This document shows positions 44,644 to 54,621 of a DNA stretch of 64,000 bases, one piece after another; the first letter of the stretch is position 1; every line of letters begins with the position of its first letter. The position numbers and the translations under genes were made by a program. The notes under the pieces were generated by a model, which was not told where the DNA came from, did no database searches, and worked only from the letters and a program-made list of their open reading frames with translations. This DNA comes from Gynuella sp. (GTDB lineage Bacteria; Pseudomonadota; Gammaproteobacteria; Pseudomonadales; Natronospirillaceae): the NCBI GenBank assembly GCA_028282465.1, contig JANQHX010000093.1:1-64000 (forward strand). The letters run 5' to 3'.

Positions 44644-45711
44644 GTGAAGTTTCTGACGGAATCTAAACCAGCATTTAAGCTTTGCTTATTTGCTACTGCT
44701 CTCACAATGGTAGTGGTTGTACTGGGTGCCTTTACTCGACTGGTTGATGCAGGCCTTGGATGCCCGGATTGGCCTGGTTGTTATGGACATTTCTGGGCAC
44801 CAACCACTGATCAAGCCATTGCAAATGCTAATCAGGCTTATCCAGATATGCCAGTTGACCTATCTAAAACTTGGCCGGAAATGGTTCATAGGTATTTTGC
44901 TTCATCCTTGGGTTTAGTCATTATTGCTATCTGTGTTGTGTGTTTGAAAGCTAAAAAACAATTCCCACAACAACCAATGAAGCTGCCCCTATTGTTACTA
45001 GCATTGGTGATCCTTCAAGGGCTTTTTGGTATGTGGACAGTTACTCTTAAGCTTTGGCCTCAAGTGGTGACCGCTCATTTATTAGGAGGTTTTACCACCG
45101 CTGCATTACTTTGGCTTTTAACCTTAAGACTCAGTGGCTGGAATCCCACATTACAAGATCAGTCTGTTAGCTCTATTAAACATAGTATTCCAAAAGAGTT
45201 GGCTATGGTGGTGCTGGGATTGGTTGCTATTCAAATATTTCTTGGCGGTTGGACGACTTCTAATTATGCAGCCATTGCTTGTCCCGATTTTCCAACTTGC
45301 CAAATGCAATGGATACCAGAGGCTAACTTTTCCCAGGGTTTTAATCTCCTTCAACAAATTGGCCCAAATTATTTGGGAGGTCAGTTAGATGCAGACAGCA
45401 GAGTCGCTATACACTTTAGTCATCGCATTGGTGCAATCATCGCAGGGTTAGGCTGTTACTTTTTAGCTTGGAGACTCTGGCAAACTAGTTTTCGCCGTTT
45501 AGCTATTTCCTTAGCTGTCATGGTAACGGTGCAAATAGGTTTGGGTATTTCTAACATTATTTTCTTTCTTCCTTTAACTGTCGCGGTGCTCCATAACGCT
45601 GGTGGTGCTTTGTTGGTGTTGGTATTAGTGACTGTTAATTATCAACTCTATTCAATAAAAAGTGATAAGAGTTCACTTTCACAGCTTGTTGGGGAGGCGC
45701 AACATGTCTGA
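44644..45711 (+). CDS. ctaA: Heme A synthase (Cox15)
   Basis: 355 residues, eight membrane helices. Signatures GLGCPDWPGCYG, EMVHRYFASSLG, TAHLLGG, CPDFPTCQMQW and HFSHRIGA with heme-binding histidines. Oxidises heme O to heme A. GTG start with GGAG upstream. Overlaps cyoE by eight bases. Confidence 0.96.
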   Translation: MKFLTESKPAFKLCLFATALTMVVVVLGAFTRLVDAGLGCPDWPGCYGHFWAPTTDQAIANANQAYPDMPVDLSKTWPEMVHRYFASSLGLVIIAICVVCLKAKKQFPQQPMKLPLLLLALVILQGLFGMWTVTLKLWPQVVTAHLLGGFTTAALLWLLTLRLSGWNPTLQDQSVSSIKHSIPKELAMVVLGLVAIQIFLGGWTTSNYAAIACPDFPTCQMQWIPEANFSQGFNLLQQIGPNYLGGQLDADSRVAIHFSHRIGAIIAGLGCYFLAWRLWQTSFRRLAISLAVMVTVQIGLGISNIIFFLPLTVAVLHNAGGALLVLVLVTVNYQLYSIKSDKSSLSQLVGEAQHV

Positions 45712-46600
45712 ACAAATATTAGTTTCTAAACACGAACAACCCATTTGGAAAGATTATTTGGAGCTCACCAAGCCCAAGGTTGTTGCCTTAATGATTCTTA
45801 CATCCTTAGTGGGGATGTTTTTGGCAACTGAGGGTATGGTGCCTATTCAGTCATTGTTATTTGGTAATTTAGGTATTGCCCTAGTAGCAGGTGGTGGAGC
45901 GGCGTTTAATCACCTAGTCGATAGGCGTATTGATCAAGTCATGGCCAGAACTAAAAAACGTCCAGTGGCTACAGGTAGAATAACGCCTGCGCAAGGCTAT
46001 TTATTTGCATTTGGCATAACCACACTTGGGATGTGCATGCTGATGACGTTAGTAAATGCACTAACCGCCTGGTTAACCCTAGCATCATTGGTTGGCTATG
46101 CGTTTATTTATACGGGTTTTCTAAAACGGGCGACTCCTCAAAACATTGTCATCGGTGGTCTAGCAGGTGCTGCACCACCGCTATTAGGTTGGACTGCCGT
46201 GACCGGCTCCATCGACCCAATGCCACTGTTATTAGTGCTTATTATTTTCGCTTGGACACCACCGCATTTTTGGGCTTTAGCTGTACATCGGGAGAAAGAA
46301 TACGCTAAAGCAGGCATCCCCATGTTGCCCGTTACCCACGGCTCAGCTTATACCAAGCTGCACATTGTTCTTTACACCCTAATTCTTATTGCGGTTACTC
46401 TGTTACCTTTTGCGGCAACTGAAACCGGCGCAATCTATTTAGTTGCGGTTTCCATATTAAATATTAGGTTTTTGTGGTGGACAATTATGTTGCTTACTGA
46501 TCGTAAAGATCATGCGGCTCTCTATACTTTTAAATACTCCATCACCTATTTAATGTTATTGTTCGTGGCCCTACTAGTTGATCATTATTGGATGATTTAG
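45704..46600 (+). CDS. cyoE: Protoheme IX farnesyltransferase
   Basis: 298 residues, multi-pass. Prenyltransferase motifs NHLVDRRIDQVMARTKKRPVA and the WTPPHFWALAVHREKEY block. Makes heme O from heme B. The ATG at 45704 has GGGGAGG upstream; the frame extends to 45662 without family match. Confidence 0.96.
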   Translation: MSEQILVSKHEQPIWKDYLELTKPKVVALMILTSLVGMFLATEGMVPIQSLLFGNLGIALVAGGGAAFNHLVDRRIDQVMARTKKRPVATGRITPAQGYLFAFGITTLGMCMLMTLVNALTAWLTLASLVGYAFIYTGFLKRATPQNIVIGGLAGAAPPLLGWTAVTGSIDPMPLLLVLIIFAWTPPHFWALAVHREKEYAKAGIPMLPVTHGSAYTKLHIVLYTLILIAVTLLPFAATETGAIYLVAVSILNIRFLWWTIMLLTDRKDHAALYTFKYSITYLMLLFVALLVDHYWMI

Positions 46601-46631
46601 GGTCTGTTAATATAAGAAAGGCGAACAAAAA

Positions 46632-47270
46632 ATGGATACAGGTGTAAGAAATACTGTTGCTATTTTAGTGGCTATTGTTGCAGTGGTTTTTGGGTTGCAG
46701 TTTTGGCAAGTCAGCAAAAATGCTCCATTAGATATCGACCAACTAAAAAACTACAACGCCTACATTTATAAAGAAGCTCGCAATGTTTTAGACTTCGAGT
46801 TGATAAACCATAACGAAGAAGTATTTTCAAAAAATGATTTAGTGGGTGATGGTTGGAAATTAGTGAATTTCGGCTATACCTTTTGTCCAGATATTTGTCC
46901 TACCAATATGCTCTACCTGAACACCTTATTATCAGAATTAGAGCAGGCTCAGCAGCCTTTGCCACAAGTCTATATGGTAACCGTTGACCCCAAGCGGGAT
47001 GACCCTCACCGCATGCGAGAGTATGTGTCATTTTTTAACGAAAGCTTTATGGGTATAACCGGTGATGAGAAAATGATCGCTGCGCTGGCTAGACAAATGA
47101 ATAACGTTTACGTGGTAGCCCCTGGCGGTAACGAAGAAGTATATTTTGTCGACCATAGCGACAACATCGCCATTATTAACCCTGAAGGGCAAACGGTTGG
47201 TATTTTTCGGTCACCACATAAGCCAGAAAAAATGGCTCAGGCTATGATGGCGTTGATGAGTAACAGTTAA
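46632..47270 (+). CDS. SCO1/SenC-type copper chaperone
   Basis: 212 residues. N-terminal membrane helix about 8-26; thioredoxin-fold domain with FGYTFCPDICPTNMLYLN (CxxxC copper site) and the His ligand in YFVDHSDNIAII. Delivers copper to CuA of subunit II. Last gene of the cox cluster. Confidence 0.95.
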   Translation: MDTGVRNTVAILVAIVAVVFGLQFWQVSKNAPLDIDQLKNYNAYIYKEARNVLDFELINHNEEVFSKNDLVGDGWKLVNFGYTFCPDICPTNMLYLNTLLSELEQAQQPLPQVYMVTVDPKRDDPHRMREYVSFFNESFMGITGDEKMIAALARQMNNVYVVAPGGNEEVYFVDHSDNIAIINPEGQTVGIFRSPHKPEKMAQAMMALMSNS

Positions 47271-47289
47271 TTTTATAGAGCTATGGAAC

Positions 47290-48480
47290 CTAGGATGACT
47301 CGGGCATAGACAGTGATACCCACTGTTTTTTGGTCATTCCATTACTGAACCTAGCAATGTTATCTGGCAGTCTGTCTAAAAGATCATAAGGCACTTCTGT
47401 ATCCGGAACCTCAACCTTAACTCTAATTCTTACACCATAAGGCACACCCAGAGTTTTGGTCTCTGCTAATAAACTTGGGTGTACTTTTTTATAGAATTTA
47501 AATCGACCTCTCTTTGACTCGAAGCTTCGATCTGGAATACTCAACTTAATCACAACCTCGTCAGATTTAAATTCGTTATAACGCCTAAATCTTAACTGTT
47601 TATAATTAAGCTTCCGTTTAATCCTGCTTACAATGTTTTCTGCATGTAAGGGTAGATTTCGTTTGCTCACATCTTTCTTTAGACACTCTACTGCGTAAGG
47701 TTCGCGAATTCTTTCTAGAATAGTGTTGATAGTATCGGTTTTTATTTTAGAGCTGTGGAGATGTTTAGGATCCAAAAACTGGTTGAGTGAGAACAGTGAC
47801 AGTTCAATTAAGTGCAGCCTGTCCCAAGCGATATTGCCGTATTCATCTTTTACTTCCAGAAGAAATGTTTCCAGGTCAGCTAACCATTTTATAAATTGTG
47901 TATTGGTTTTAGACTTCTCACAAAAATCTATAAAACTCATACAGTGACGCTCATTTTTATCTTCAATGATGACCAGCTCCCCAAGAGCTTTGCATAGATA
48001 TTTAGGAAGTGCGCTGTGCTCAAAATCCTTTCGACTATATTTACCTTTGGAAAAGTACTCACTGTTGTTTAGTGTTTTATTGATAAGAGCTAGCGAACGA
48101 TAGAGTGTTTTATTCCTATTGCTGGTAGACATTCGTAGATGGGATATTCGGCCCGTTAGAATTTCAACCCATGCGAAATAGGTACAGAATGCATAAAGGG
48201 TGCTGAGCCGATAGTATTCAGAAGATGTTAGCCAGTCTTTATCAATGTTACCGAGATAATTTCCAATCCGACCAGCCAGTGCATCACTGGCGCTCACTAT
48301 GGGAATCTTATATTGGTTTACCAAGCGCTTAACTTCTCGCTTATAGGTAATCCACTCTCCGAGTAGTACATCAAAAGTCAGTTTAAAAAACGCAGCGATT
48401 AAGCCGCCAATGAGTGCGCTTACCACTAAAGACATCACCATGCCTTGAGTGATTGCTTCTGCAGAAGGTTCTCCAGCCAT
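47290..48480 (-). CDS. Unknown membrane-anchored protein
   Basis: 396 residues. One N-terminal membrane segment about 11-36 (GMVMSLVVSALIGGLIAAFFKLTF), then a large basic, mainly helical cytosolic part (for example RIKRKLNYKQLRFRRYNEFK) and a beta-rich end with VRIRVKVEVPDTEVPYDLLDRLPDNIARFSNG. No recognised domain. It converges with the sco gene and has AT-rich, rare-codon-like stretches unlike the cox genes, so it may be a later insertion. Function unknown. Confidence 0.65.
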   Translation of the reverse strand: MAGEPSAEAITQGMVMSLVVSALIGGLIAAFFKLTFDVLLGEWITYKREVKRLVNQYKIPIVSASDALAGRIGNYLGNIDKDWLTSSEYYRLSTLYAFCTYFAWVEILTGRISHLRMSTSNRNKTLYRSLALINKTLNNSEYFSKGKYSRKDFEHSALPKYLCKALGELVIIEDKNERHCMSFIDFCEKSKTNTQFIKWLADLETFLLEVKDEYGNIAWDRLHLIELSLFSLNQFLDPKHLHSSKIKTDTINTILERIREPYAVECLKKDVSKRNLPLHAENIVSRIKRKLNYKQLRFRRYNEFKSDEVVIKLSIPDRSFESKRGRFKFYKKVHPSLLAETKTLGVPYGVRIRVKVEVPDTEVPYDLLDRLPDNIARFSNGMTKKQWVSLSMPESS

Positions 48481-48556
48481 TTTAGACTTCCTGTCAAATG
48501 CTTGAATTGAGTTCAGACTAAATCAGCTAGCGTAATAGAGCAATGGATGTGTAAAT

Positions 48557-48586
48557 AAAAAACCGGAGTATAGGCTCCGGTTTTTT
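48557..48586 (-). terminator. Bidirectional intrinsic terminator
   Basis: AAAAAACCGGAG, six-base loop, CTCCGGTTTTTT. It ends the transcript of the secreted protein gene, 23 bases past its stop. Confidence 0.92.
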
Positions 48587-48608
48587 GCTTTATTGTTGAA
48601 TCAATAAG

Positions 48609-51600
48609 TTAGTTTGAAAGTTCGACCTTATCAATGTTGGTTGGCGTGTCACCTGAGCTATTGATTATCTGAACCGTCGCCCCTAGTGGAATAGAAACAG
48701 ACGTTGACACTGTGTTGTAGCTACCGACCCAGTTGCCTGTTGCATTAAAGGTTAGGGTGCCTGAATCAACACCATTCACAATCACAGATAGTGAACCAGA
48801 AAGTTCGCCAGCGTAAGTCATGCTAATACTGCTCGCATCAATAGGCGAAGTGAATTCGAAACCCGAGTTATCAAGAAGATAAGCCACACCTTGACCGCCA
48901 GATGCGGCGCCGTCAAAGTATATATCGGCTTGGCCAATTAATGAGGTTGACTCAGCTTCAATGGTTCTATTTTGAATAACCACATCTTCGAAAATACGAA
49001 TGTTGCTGAACTCGGAGTGACTAGCAGCGGCTGCATCATCGTCATTACCGAAGGCTACGTAGTTTGCAATACCCGTAAAGTATTGGCCCACAGGAATGCT
49101 ATAAACTACTTCGCCCGAACCAACAACATAGTTTTTAAAGTCAGTAATCACAGGCCAGTTGTCTGTGCCAAACAATGCAAATCTATCATTAGATGCAGTT
49201 AAATCTGAGTCCAATGTAATACTGTGCTCTTCGCCCCGGTTATCACTCTTGAAAGTGAATTCCAAAACGGTATTCGCCGTAATGGTGTAAGCAGGAATTT
49301 GTACTGCCTTCCAGTTATTACCTGTCATGGTGAGTGTGTTGCCATTGTTCGAAACAATAGCGGTACCTTCAACATCTTGGATACTGCCAGCGTAGCTAAG
49401 AATAGAGCTAGATGGGCTGCCATTAATTAACAACAATTCGCAACCGGTATCATCCACTACGGCATTTACTGTGCTGTTCGGGCATAGATCCAAATGATCG
49501 GCAATGCCATCGTTATCGCTGTCAATTGGGCAACCATCATTGTCTACTGTTACACCTGCTGGAGTATCAGGACATAGGTCTACAATATCTAAAACGCCAT
49601 CATTGTCTGTGTCTAAACCTTCGGCTTCATAAATGCGAATGTTTGAGAAAACAGAATGTGCAGCGGCATTAGCATCATCATCGTTACCCAGGCCTAGATA
49701 AAGCACTGTGCCTTCTTGATATTGACCTACAGGAATAATGTATTGTTTGTCGCCTTCACCAGCCTGATAGTTTTTATAAATTTTGTTCACATCCCAATCG
49801 TCAGTTCCAAATAGCTGATAACGCAACCCATCTGCAGTCAGGTCAGTATCCAATGCAATAGTGTGGTCTTCGCCTCGGTTGTCGCTGCGAAAAGTGAATT
49901 CCAAAACGGTATTAGGAGTAAGGGTGTAAGGTGTTAGCTCAAATGCTTTCCAGTTATTGCCATTCATCGTAATTTTGTTACCAAATTCTGAAATAACGGC
50001 TGTTCCCTCAACATCCTGCACACTGCCACTGTAGCTCTGCATTTCAGAGAAATTTAAGCCTGTGTAGAATTTATTTTTTTCAGGAAGATCAATAACAGAC
50101 ATTGGCATTGGGCAGTCATCATTACCCCAGCGCACCCAAATGTCGTAACTGCCGTTAGGCATAAACAACAACTCCAATCCGCTTTGGTTATCCAGCACGT
50201 TATGAGGGTAGGTCACACCGCCATCAACGCTGAATTCAATGTTGGTACGCGTACCACCTCGTAACTCATCGTCACCAAAGATAAATTGAATCTTGCCGTT
50301 GTTAGCGTCTGGGGTAGACGGACTAAAACCGCGTACAGAGGCCAATGGCATATCGGGCCATGCGCAGCCAGTTGCACCAGTGCTGTTAAAGGTAACAGAG
50401 TCAATGTTCAAAGCGGTGTCGCCACTTTCAAAACGAATTTCGAAGTCAGCGCCGGCAGGTACTGATACGGGAACCGTTGCTTCTAAATAGTTTCCAACCC
50501 ATGCACCCGTTGCAGAAAAATCTGCAGAGCCAGAATCGGTGCCATTGATAAACACAGAGATCTGTCCTGAAAGCTCAGAGGCGTAGCGAATAATTACTTC
50601 ATCTGCTGCCGGAGCATTGCTTAACACCATTGATGCTCCAGGACTACTTAAATAAGCAACTCCCTGCCCACCGGATGCAGCGCCGTCACCAAATATTTCA
50701 GCACCACCACTAAGAGTCGCTGACTCCGCTTCAACCAATTCTGATATGGCTAGTCCGGCTGGCCATTTCCAATGGAAAAATAAGTTTTCTAAATCCATGC
50801 CTGCGGCATTTGTCGCAGAGGTCAATACATTTGCAACTGCATTATCCAGGTTGCCGCCAGAACTGGGTTGGCTAGCTAAGTTTTGAAAAAAGTCTCTTAT
50901 AAAAGTGTCACCAAAGATTTCCTGCATATAAAAATACATTCCGGTGAGCACATCGCCACCACCATTAAATCCATAGTCGTTGATGACTCCTCCATTGTTA
51001 ACAATGGCAGTTTCAAAATCATAATTACCATTTAGAAAAATGGTGAATAAATCGCGGAAGGCCAGACGCATTCCTTCTTGTGTGAAGGTGCGTATGCCTG
51101 ACTGTGTTCTATCTAATGTGTAATTGAGTTTTTTTGCCACGTCCAGGCTCATATAAACAGACCAAGGCGTGTACATGTCCATTGGCGAAATGGATGAATT
51201 GAAGAAAGTATAGTTCCGGCCCATTTCATAAATTAAAATCTGTTGATGGTGTTCAGATACAGACCAAGACTCCCAAACCTCATTCCAACGTCGCTGAATA
51301 ATTTCAATGCCATGTCTGCCTATTTGACCACAGCCACCACCACAGGTTTTATCAACAACAGCAATGGTGACTTTGCCGTTTATATCTCTAAAAGTACTGA
51401 GTGGCGTACGTCCAGTGAAAGCAGTATAGAATTCATAAACTTCATCAAGATCGTCAACATAACCCGCTAACTTAGCTTCGTCGTAATCAGGGTTGTCAAG
51501 TAACAAGGCAACGTGTTCACCTTCAAATACGTAGCGAGTGTATTGGCCGTCTTCAAATGATGAGTAAGTTACCTCTGGTAGTACAGCGAATGAAAATGCT

Positions 51601-51650
51601 GAGGTTAGTGATAGTGTTAAGGCACTAAGAGTTTTTCTAAAATTAAACAT
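48609..51650 (-). CDS. Large secreted modular protein with carbohydrate-binding-like modules
   Basis: 1013 residues. Signal peptide 1-22. Residues 28-300: metallopeptidase-like domain around HHQQILIYEMGRNYTFF (135-150), where the expected first zinc His is Tyr141. Then a CBM35/CBM6-like module A1 (307-422, EAESATLSGGAEIF), an Ig-like linker 429-525, module B1 (535-677), two thrombospondin type 3 calcium repeats (679-740, DTDNDGVLDIVDLCPD), module B2 (750-888) and module A2 (897-1012, EAESTSLIGQADIY). The order A-B-calcium-B-A is mirror-symmetric. B modules resemble beta-sandwich domains of secreted polysaccharide-degrading enzymes. Likely binds extracellular polysaccharide; catalysis is doubtful. 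AGGAGAC precedes the ATG. Confidence 0.8.
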   Translation of the reverse strand: MFNFRKTLSALTLSLTSAFSFAVLPEVTYSSFEDGQYTRYVFEGEHVALLLDNPDYDEAKLAGYVDDLDEVYEFYTAFTGRTPLSTFRDINGKVTIAVVDKTCGGGCGQIGRHGIEIIQRRWNEVWESWSVSEHHQQILIYEMGRNYTFFNSSISPMDMYTPWSVYMSLDVAKKLNYTLDRTQSGIRTFTQEGMRLAFRDLFTIFLNGNYDFETAIVNNGGVINDYGFNGGGDVLTGMYFYMQEIFGDTFIRDFFQNLASQPSSGGNLDNAVANVLTSATNAAGMDLENLFFHWKWPAGLAISELVEAESATLSGGAEIFGDGAASGGQGVAYLSSPGASMVLSNAPAADEVIIRYASELSGQISVFINGTDSGSADFSATGAWVGNYLEATVPVSVPAGADFEIRFESGDTALNIDSVTFNSTGATGCAWPDMPLASVRGFSPSTPDANNGKIQFIFGDDELRGGTRTNIEFSVDGGVTYPHNVLDNQSGLELLFMPNGSYDIWVRWGNDDCPMPMSVIDLPEKNKFYTGLNFSEMQSYSGSVQDVEGTAVISEFGNKITMNGNNWKAFELTPYTLTPNTVLEFTFRSDNRGEDHTIALDTDLTADGLRYQLFGTDDWDVNKIYKNYQAGEGDKQYIIPVGQYQEGTVLYLGLGNDDDANAAAHSVFSNIRIYEAEGLDTDNDGVLDIVDLCPDTPAGVTVDNDGCPIDSDNDGIADHLDLCPNSTVNAVVDDTGCELLLINGSPSSSILSYAGSIQDVEGTAIVSNNGNTLTMTGNNWKAVQIPAYTITANTVLEFTFKSDNRGEEHSITLDSDLTASNDRFALFGTDNWPVITDFKNYVVGSGEVVYSIPVGQYFTGIANYVAFGNDDDAAAASHSEFSNIRIFEDVVIQNRTIEAESTSLIGQADIYFDGAASGGQGVAYLLDNSGFEFTSPIDASSISMTYAGELSGSLSVIVNGVDSGTLTFNATGNWVGSYNTVSTSVSIPLGATVQIINSSGDTPTNIDKVELSN

Positions 51651-52206
51651 ATTGTCTCCTTATACTAGTCCTAATTAACGCAGACATAGTTTCCTTTTTT
51701 TGCCAAGATGCGAGCGATTGTTTTTATTTTTATTCGCTTTACTGACTCTCGATTTCTCATGAAGGCCTTCAGTCAAATTAAACTGTTCAACTTGGTTGAA
51801 GGAGCTCACTAGAAATCATAAGGCGTGGATTTGATCTGAAATCTGAATTTATTATTGGAAAATTAATCACAAAAAAATGAAAACGAAATGGCGAGTCAAA
51901 TAGATTTTTTTAAAAAAACTAATGTTGCGCATTTTAAAAATTGGAAATGTTATTTTTCTGATAAGTCTGACGCTTTAAACCAAAATTGAATTCAAGTGAC
52001 TCGGATATAACAACAGTTAGAAGTTGTATTGTTAAAAAATAGGATCATTGTTTAGGCATGCTTGTGTTGCAATCTTTATCGTGATGAATGTTTTTTGCTT
52101 GGGAAGAAATATCGAAATGAATAAACCTGTGAGCTTTTCTGTCGATTCCCTAGATTATGAATCGACAGTATTATCTCTATTAAAAGTGTGACTAATAAAA
52201 TGAAAA
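51651..52206. other. Intergenic region between secreted protein gene and engB
   Basis: 556 bases, AT-rich, no convincing gene. It contains a 12-bp palindrome TGAAGGCCTTCA at 51760-51771, a T7A7 run near 51905, and the 10-bp inverted repeat listed separately. The promoter of the secreted protein gene (minus strand) must lie here. Confidence 0.7.
52139..52168. repeat. Perfect 10-bp inverted repeat
   Basis: CTGTCGATTC, ten bases, GAATCGACAG, 39 bases past the engB stop. No U-run on either strand, so an operator or processing stem rather than a terminator. Confidence 0.7.
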
Positions 52207-52833
52207 TTACTCAGTCAATGGCGCAGTTAACCAATGCCCCAATTGACTAGTAAGTTCACCAACGCCAGTTTTTTTCAAAGACGAGAAAATTTGAATGGTG
52301 ATCAGATCTGAATAATCTTCTAGTGTCGACTGTATTTGAAGCAGAGTATTTTTTGCCGGGCCGTGTTTTAGCTTATCTGATTTCGTTAGCAGAATATGGC
52401 AAGGCAGACCGGTTTCAACACACCAATTGATCATTTGTTGGTCGTATTCTTTAAGGGGGTGGCGAATATCCATCATTAATACCAGGCCCATTAGAGTTTG
52501 TCTTTTTTGCAGATACTCTTCGAGATGCTTACCCCACTCATCTTTGACTTCAAGCGTTACTTTTGCGAAACCGTATCCAGGTAAATCCACCAACCGTAAA
52601 CTAGCATCGTCGTTTAAGCTGAAAAAGTTGATAAGCTGAGTTCGGCCTGGGGTTTTACTGGTTCGGGCCAGTTTGTGATTGCTGGTTAGGGTATTTAAAG
52701 CACTGGACTTACCCGCATTTGAACGGCCAGCAAAAGCAACCTCTCTGCCTTGTTCGGGTGGGCACTGATCCAATCTCTGTGCGCTTTTTTGGAATTTTGC
52801 TTGGGTGAAGTCGATTTTCTCAATGCTGGACAT
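52207..52833 (-). CDS. engB: Ribosome biogenesis GTP-binding protein EngB (YihA)
   Basis: 208 residues. GTPase motifs: G1 GRSNAGKSS, G3 DLPGYG, G4 LLTKSDK, with the G2 Thr in KTPGRTQLINFF. Essential GTPase for large-subunit assembly. Divergent from cytochrome c4, as in Pseudomonas. Confidence 0.97.
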   Translation of the reverse strand: MSSIEKIDFTQAKFQKSAQRLDQCPPEQGREVAFAGRSNAGKSSALNTLTSNHKLARTSKTPGRTQLINFFSLNDDASLRLVDLPGYGFAKVTLEVKDEWGKHLEEYLQKRQTLMGLVLMMDIRHPLKEYDQQMINWCVETGLPCHILLTKSDKLKHGPAKNTLLQIQSTLEDYSDLITIQIFSSLKKTGVGELTSQLGHWLTAPLTE

Positions 52834-53029
52834 AAGGCCTTACTTCTAATTTGGCAGGGGGGTTAATATAATGCTCGCCACTTTACCCGAGTCAGGCAAG
52901 GATTTAGCGTCTGAACTAGCCTATTTGAGTCTAGGCTTACAATTATAAAACGGGACGGACAAAAGGTCAGGAGACTTATCGAGCTTCTGCCGGGCTTACG
53001 AATTCTCAATATATAAGATAGGAACTCTA

Positions 53030-53665
53030 ATGAAACGAATTGCGATGATCGCTGTAATGACATTAGCATTTGTCGGCTTTAGTGAAGCAGCTGGTGATGC
53101 ACAAGCAGGTCAAGCTAAGGCAGCTATTTGTAGTGCATGTCATGGTGCAGACGGAAATAGCGCTACTCCCGCCTTCCCTAAACTGGCAGGTCAAGGGGAA
53201 AAATACATGGTCAAACAGCTGATGGATATGAAAGAAGGCAAGAGGGTTGTAAATGAAATGCTTGCTTTCCTACCAGCCTTAACTGAGCAAGACATTGCCG
53301 ACATCTCGGCATTCTATGCTGCGCAACCCACTACCTTAAACCAAGCCGATCCAGACTTGGTTGAACTGGGTAAGTCACTTTATATGGCCGGCAATAAAGA
53401 AACCGGCGTAACCGCCTGTGCAGCTTGTCATTCACCTACTGGCGCAGGTAACGAAACCGCAGCATTCCCTAAACTGGGTGGTCAGCATGCCGCTTATACA
53501 GCATTGCAGTTGAGAAAATTTGCCTTGGGTGCTCGCCACGAGGGTGCTGCAGTCGCAGAAGTGAGAGTGAACGATGGCGATACGCGTATGATGAGAGACG
53601 TTGCGTTCCGCCTTAAAGACTACGAAATTGAAGCGTTAGCAAGCTACATATCAGGTCTTCATTAA
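53030..53665 (+). CDS. Cytochrome c4 (diheme)
   Basis: 211 residues. Signal peptide of 20 residues ending SEA, then two cytochrome c domains with heme sites CSACH and CAACH and later Met ligands. Periplasmic electron carrier, a likely donor to the cytochrome c oxidase encoded upstream in this window. Confidence 0.96.
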   Translation: MKRIAMIAVMTLAFVGFSEAAGDAQAGQAKAAICSACHGADGNSATPAFPKLAGQGEKYMVKQLMDMKEGKRVVNEMLAFLPALTEQDIADISAFYAAQPTTLNQADPDLVELGKSLYMAGNKETGVTACAACHSPTGAGNETAAFPKLGGQHAAYTALQLRKFALGARHEGAAVAEVRVNDGDTRMMRDVAFRLKDYEIEALASYISGLH

Positions 53666-53704
53666 TATGAATTTATTGCTGATTAAATGGCAGTAAATTA
53701 ACTG

Positions 53705-53729
53705 AAAAGCGGTCACAGACCGCTTTTTT
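53705..53729 (+). terminator. Cytochrome c4 terminator
   Basis: Ten-bp stem AAAAGCGGTC/GACCGCTTTT with loop ACA, then TT, 39 bases past the stop. Confidence 0.92.
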
Positions 53730-53847
53730 AACGTCTGTAATCTGTAAAATCCGACTTCGATTTGAATCTTACTTTGTGATTCATGGTCTATTCAGCTCGT
53801 ATTTTTAGAATACATCTGAACTGAAATAAAAATAACAGGAGCAAACT

Positions 53848-54483
53848 ATGCGCAATGTTTTAGCAGCATTGATTACGACAGCAGCGGTGGCGTTATTTGG
53901 CACGGCGCAAGCGGAAGATTTTAAAGAAGGCACTCACTACGAAGTGCTGGATAAACCCATTCCCTATTCATTGCCAGAGGGTAAAGACTCAGTTGTTTGG
54001 GAGTTCTTCTCATACTCATGCCCACACTGTTATGACCTAGAGCCTTTTCTTGACGCATGGAAATTAACTCTGCCTGATAACGTCCAGTACCAACCCGTGC
54101 CAGCGGTTTTCAGTAATCGAATGATCCCTGGTGCTCAAGCGTTCTATGCTGTTCAGTCCATGGGTAAACTGGAGGAAGCTCATCCGCACATCTTTAACGT
54201 TATTCATGTTCAACGTCAGCAACTGGGCTCTATTGAACAGTATGCCGGTGCGTTGGGTTCAATCGGTATCGACAAGAACGAATTCTTGGGTGTAGCAAAG
54301 TCTTTCGCCGTAGACGGCCAAGTGAATAAAGCCCAACAGTTGGCTTTAGGTGCAAGAATTCCTGGCACGCCAGCGCTGATTATCAATGGCAAATACCGTG
54401 TGACGGGTCGACTGGCGGGCAGTAATGCCAAAATGATTCAAGTTGCTAACTTCTTGATTTCTAAGGATTTGCAAGAAAAATAA
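53848..54483 (+). CDS. dsbA: Thiol:disulfide interchange protein DsbA
   Basis: 211 residues. Signal peptide of 22 residues ending AQA; CPHC active site in FFSYSCPHCYDLEPF; cis-Pro loop RIPGTPALIING. Introduces disulfides in the periplasm. Synteny with c4 as in Pseudomonas. Confidence 0.97.
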   Translation: MRNVLAALITTAAVALFGTAQAEDFKEGTHYEVLDKPIPYSLPEGKDSVVWEFFSYSCPHCYDLEPFLDAWKLTLPDNVQYQPVPAVFSNRMIPGAQAFYAVQSMGKLEEAHPHIFNVIHVQRQQLGSIEQYAGALGSIGIDKNEFLGVAKSFAVDGQVNKAQQLALGARIPGTPALIINGKYRVTGRLAGSNAKMIQVANFLISKDLQEK

Positions 54484-54546
54484 TCGACTGATCGATTATC
54501 AAAAGCAAGGCTCTTGGAGACAACCTTATTTAGAGCTATGCTGGTA

Positions 54547-54576
54547 GAGGGCGATGTGATCATCGCCTTCTTTGGT
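54547..54576 (+). terminator. Probable dsbA terminator
   Basis: Stem GAGGGCGATG/CATCGCCTTC (one G-U pair) with a four-base loop TGAT, followed by TTTGGTTTT. Confidence 0.6.
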
Positions 54577-54621
54577 TTTGGGCTCAGTGAATCAGCCCAG
54601 CGTCAGTATCGGAGTTAGGTG

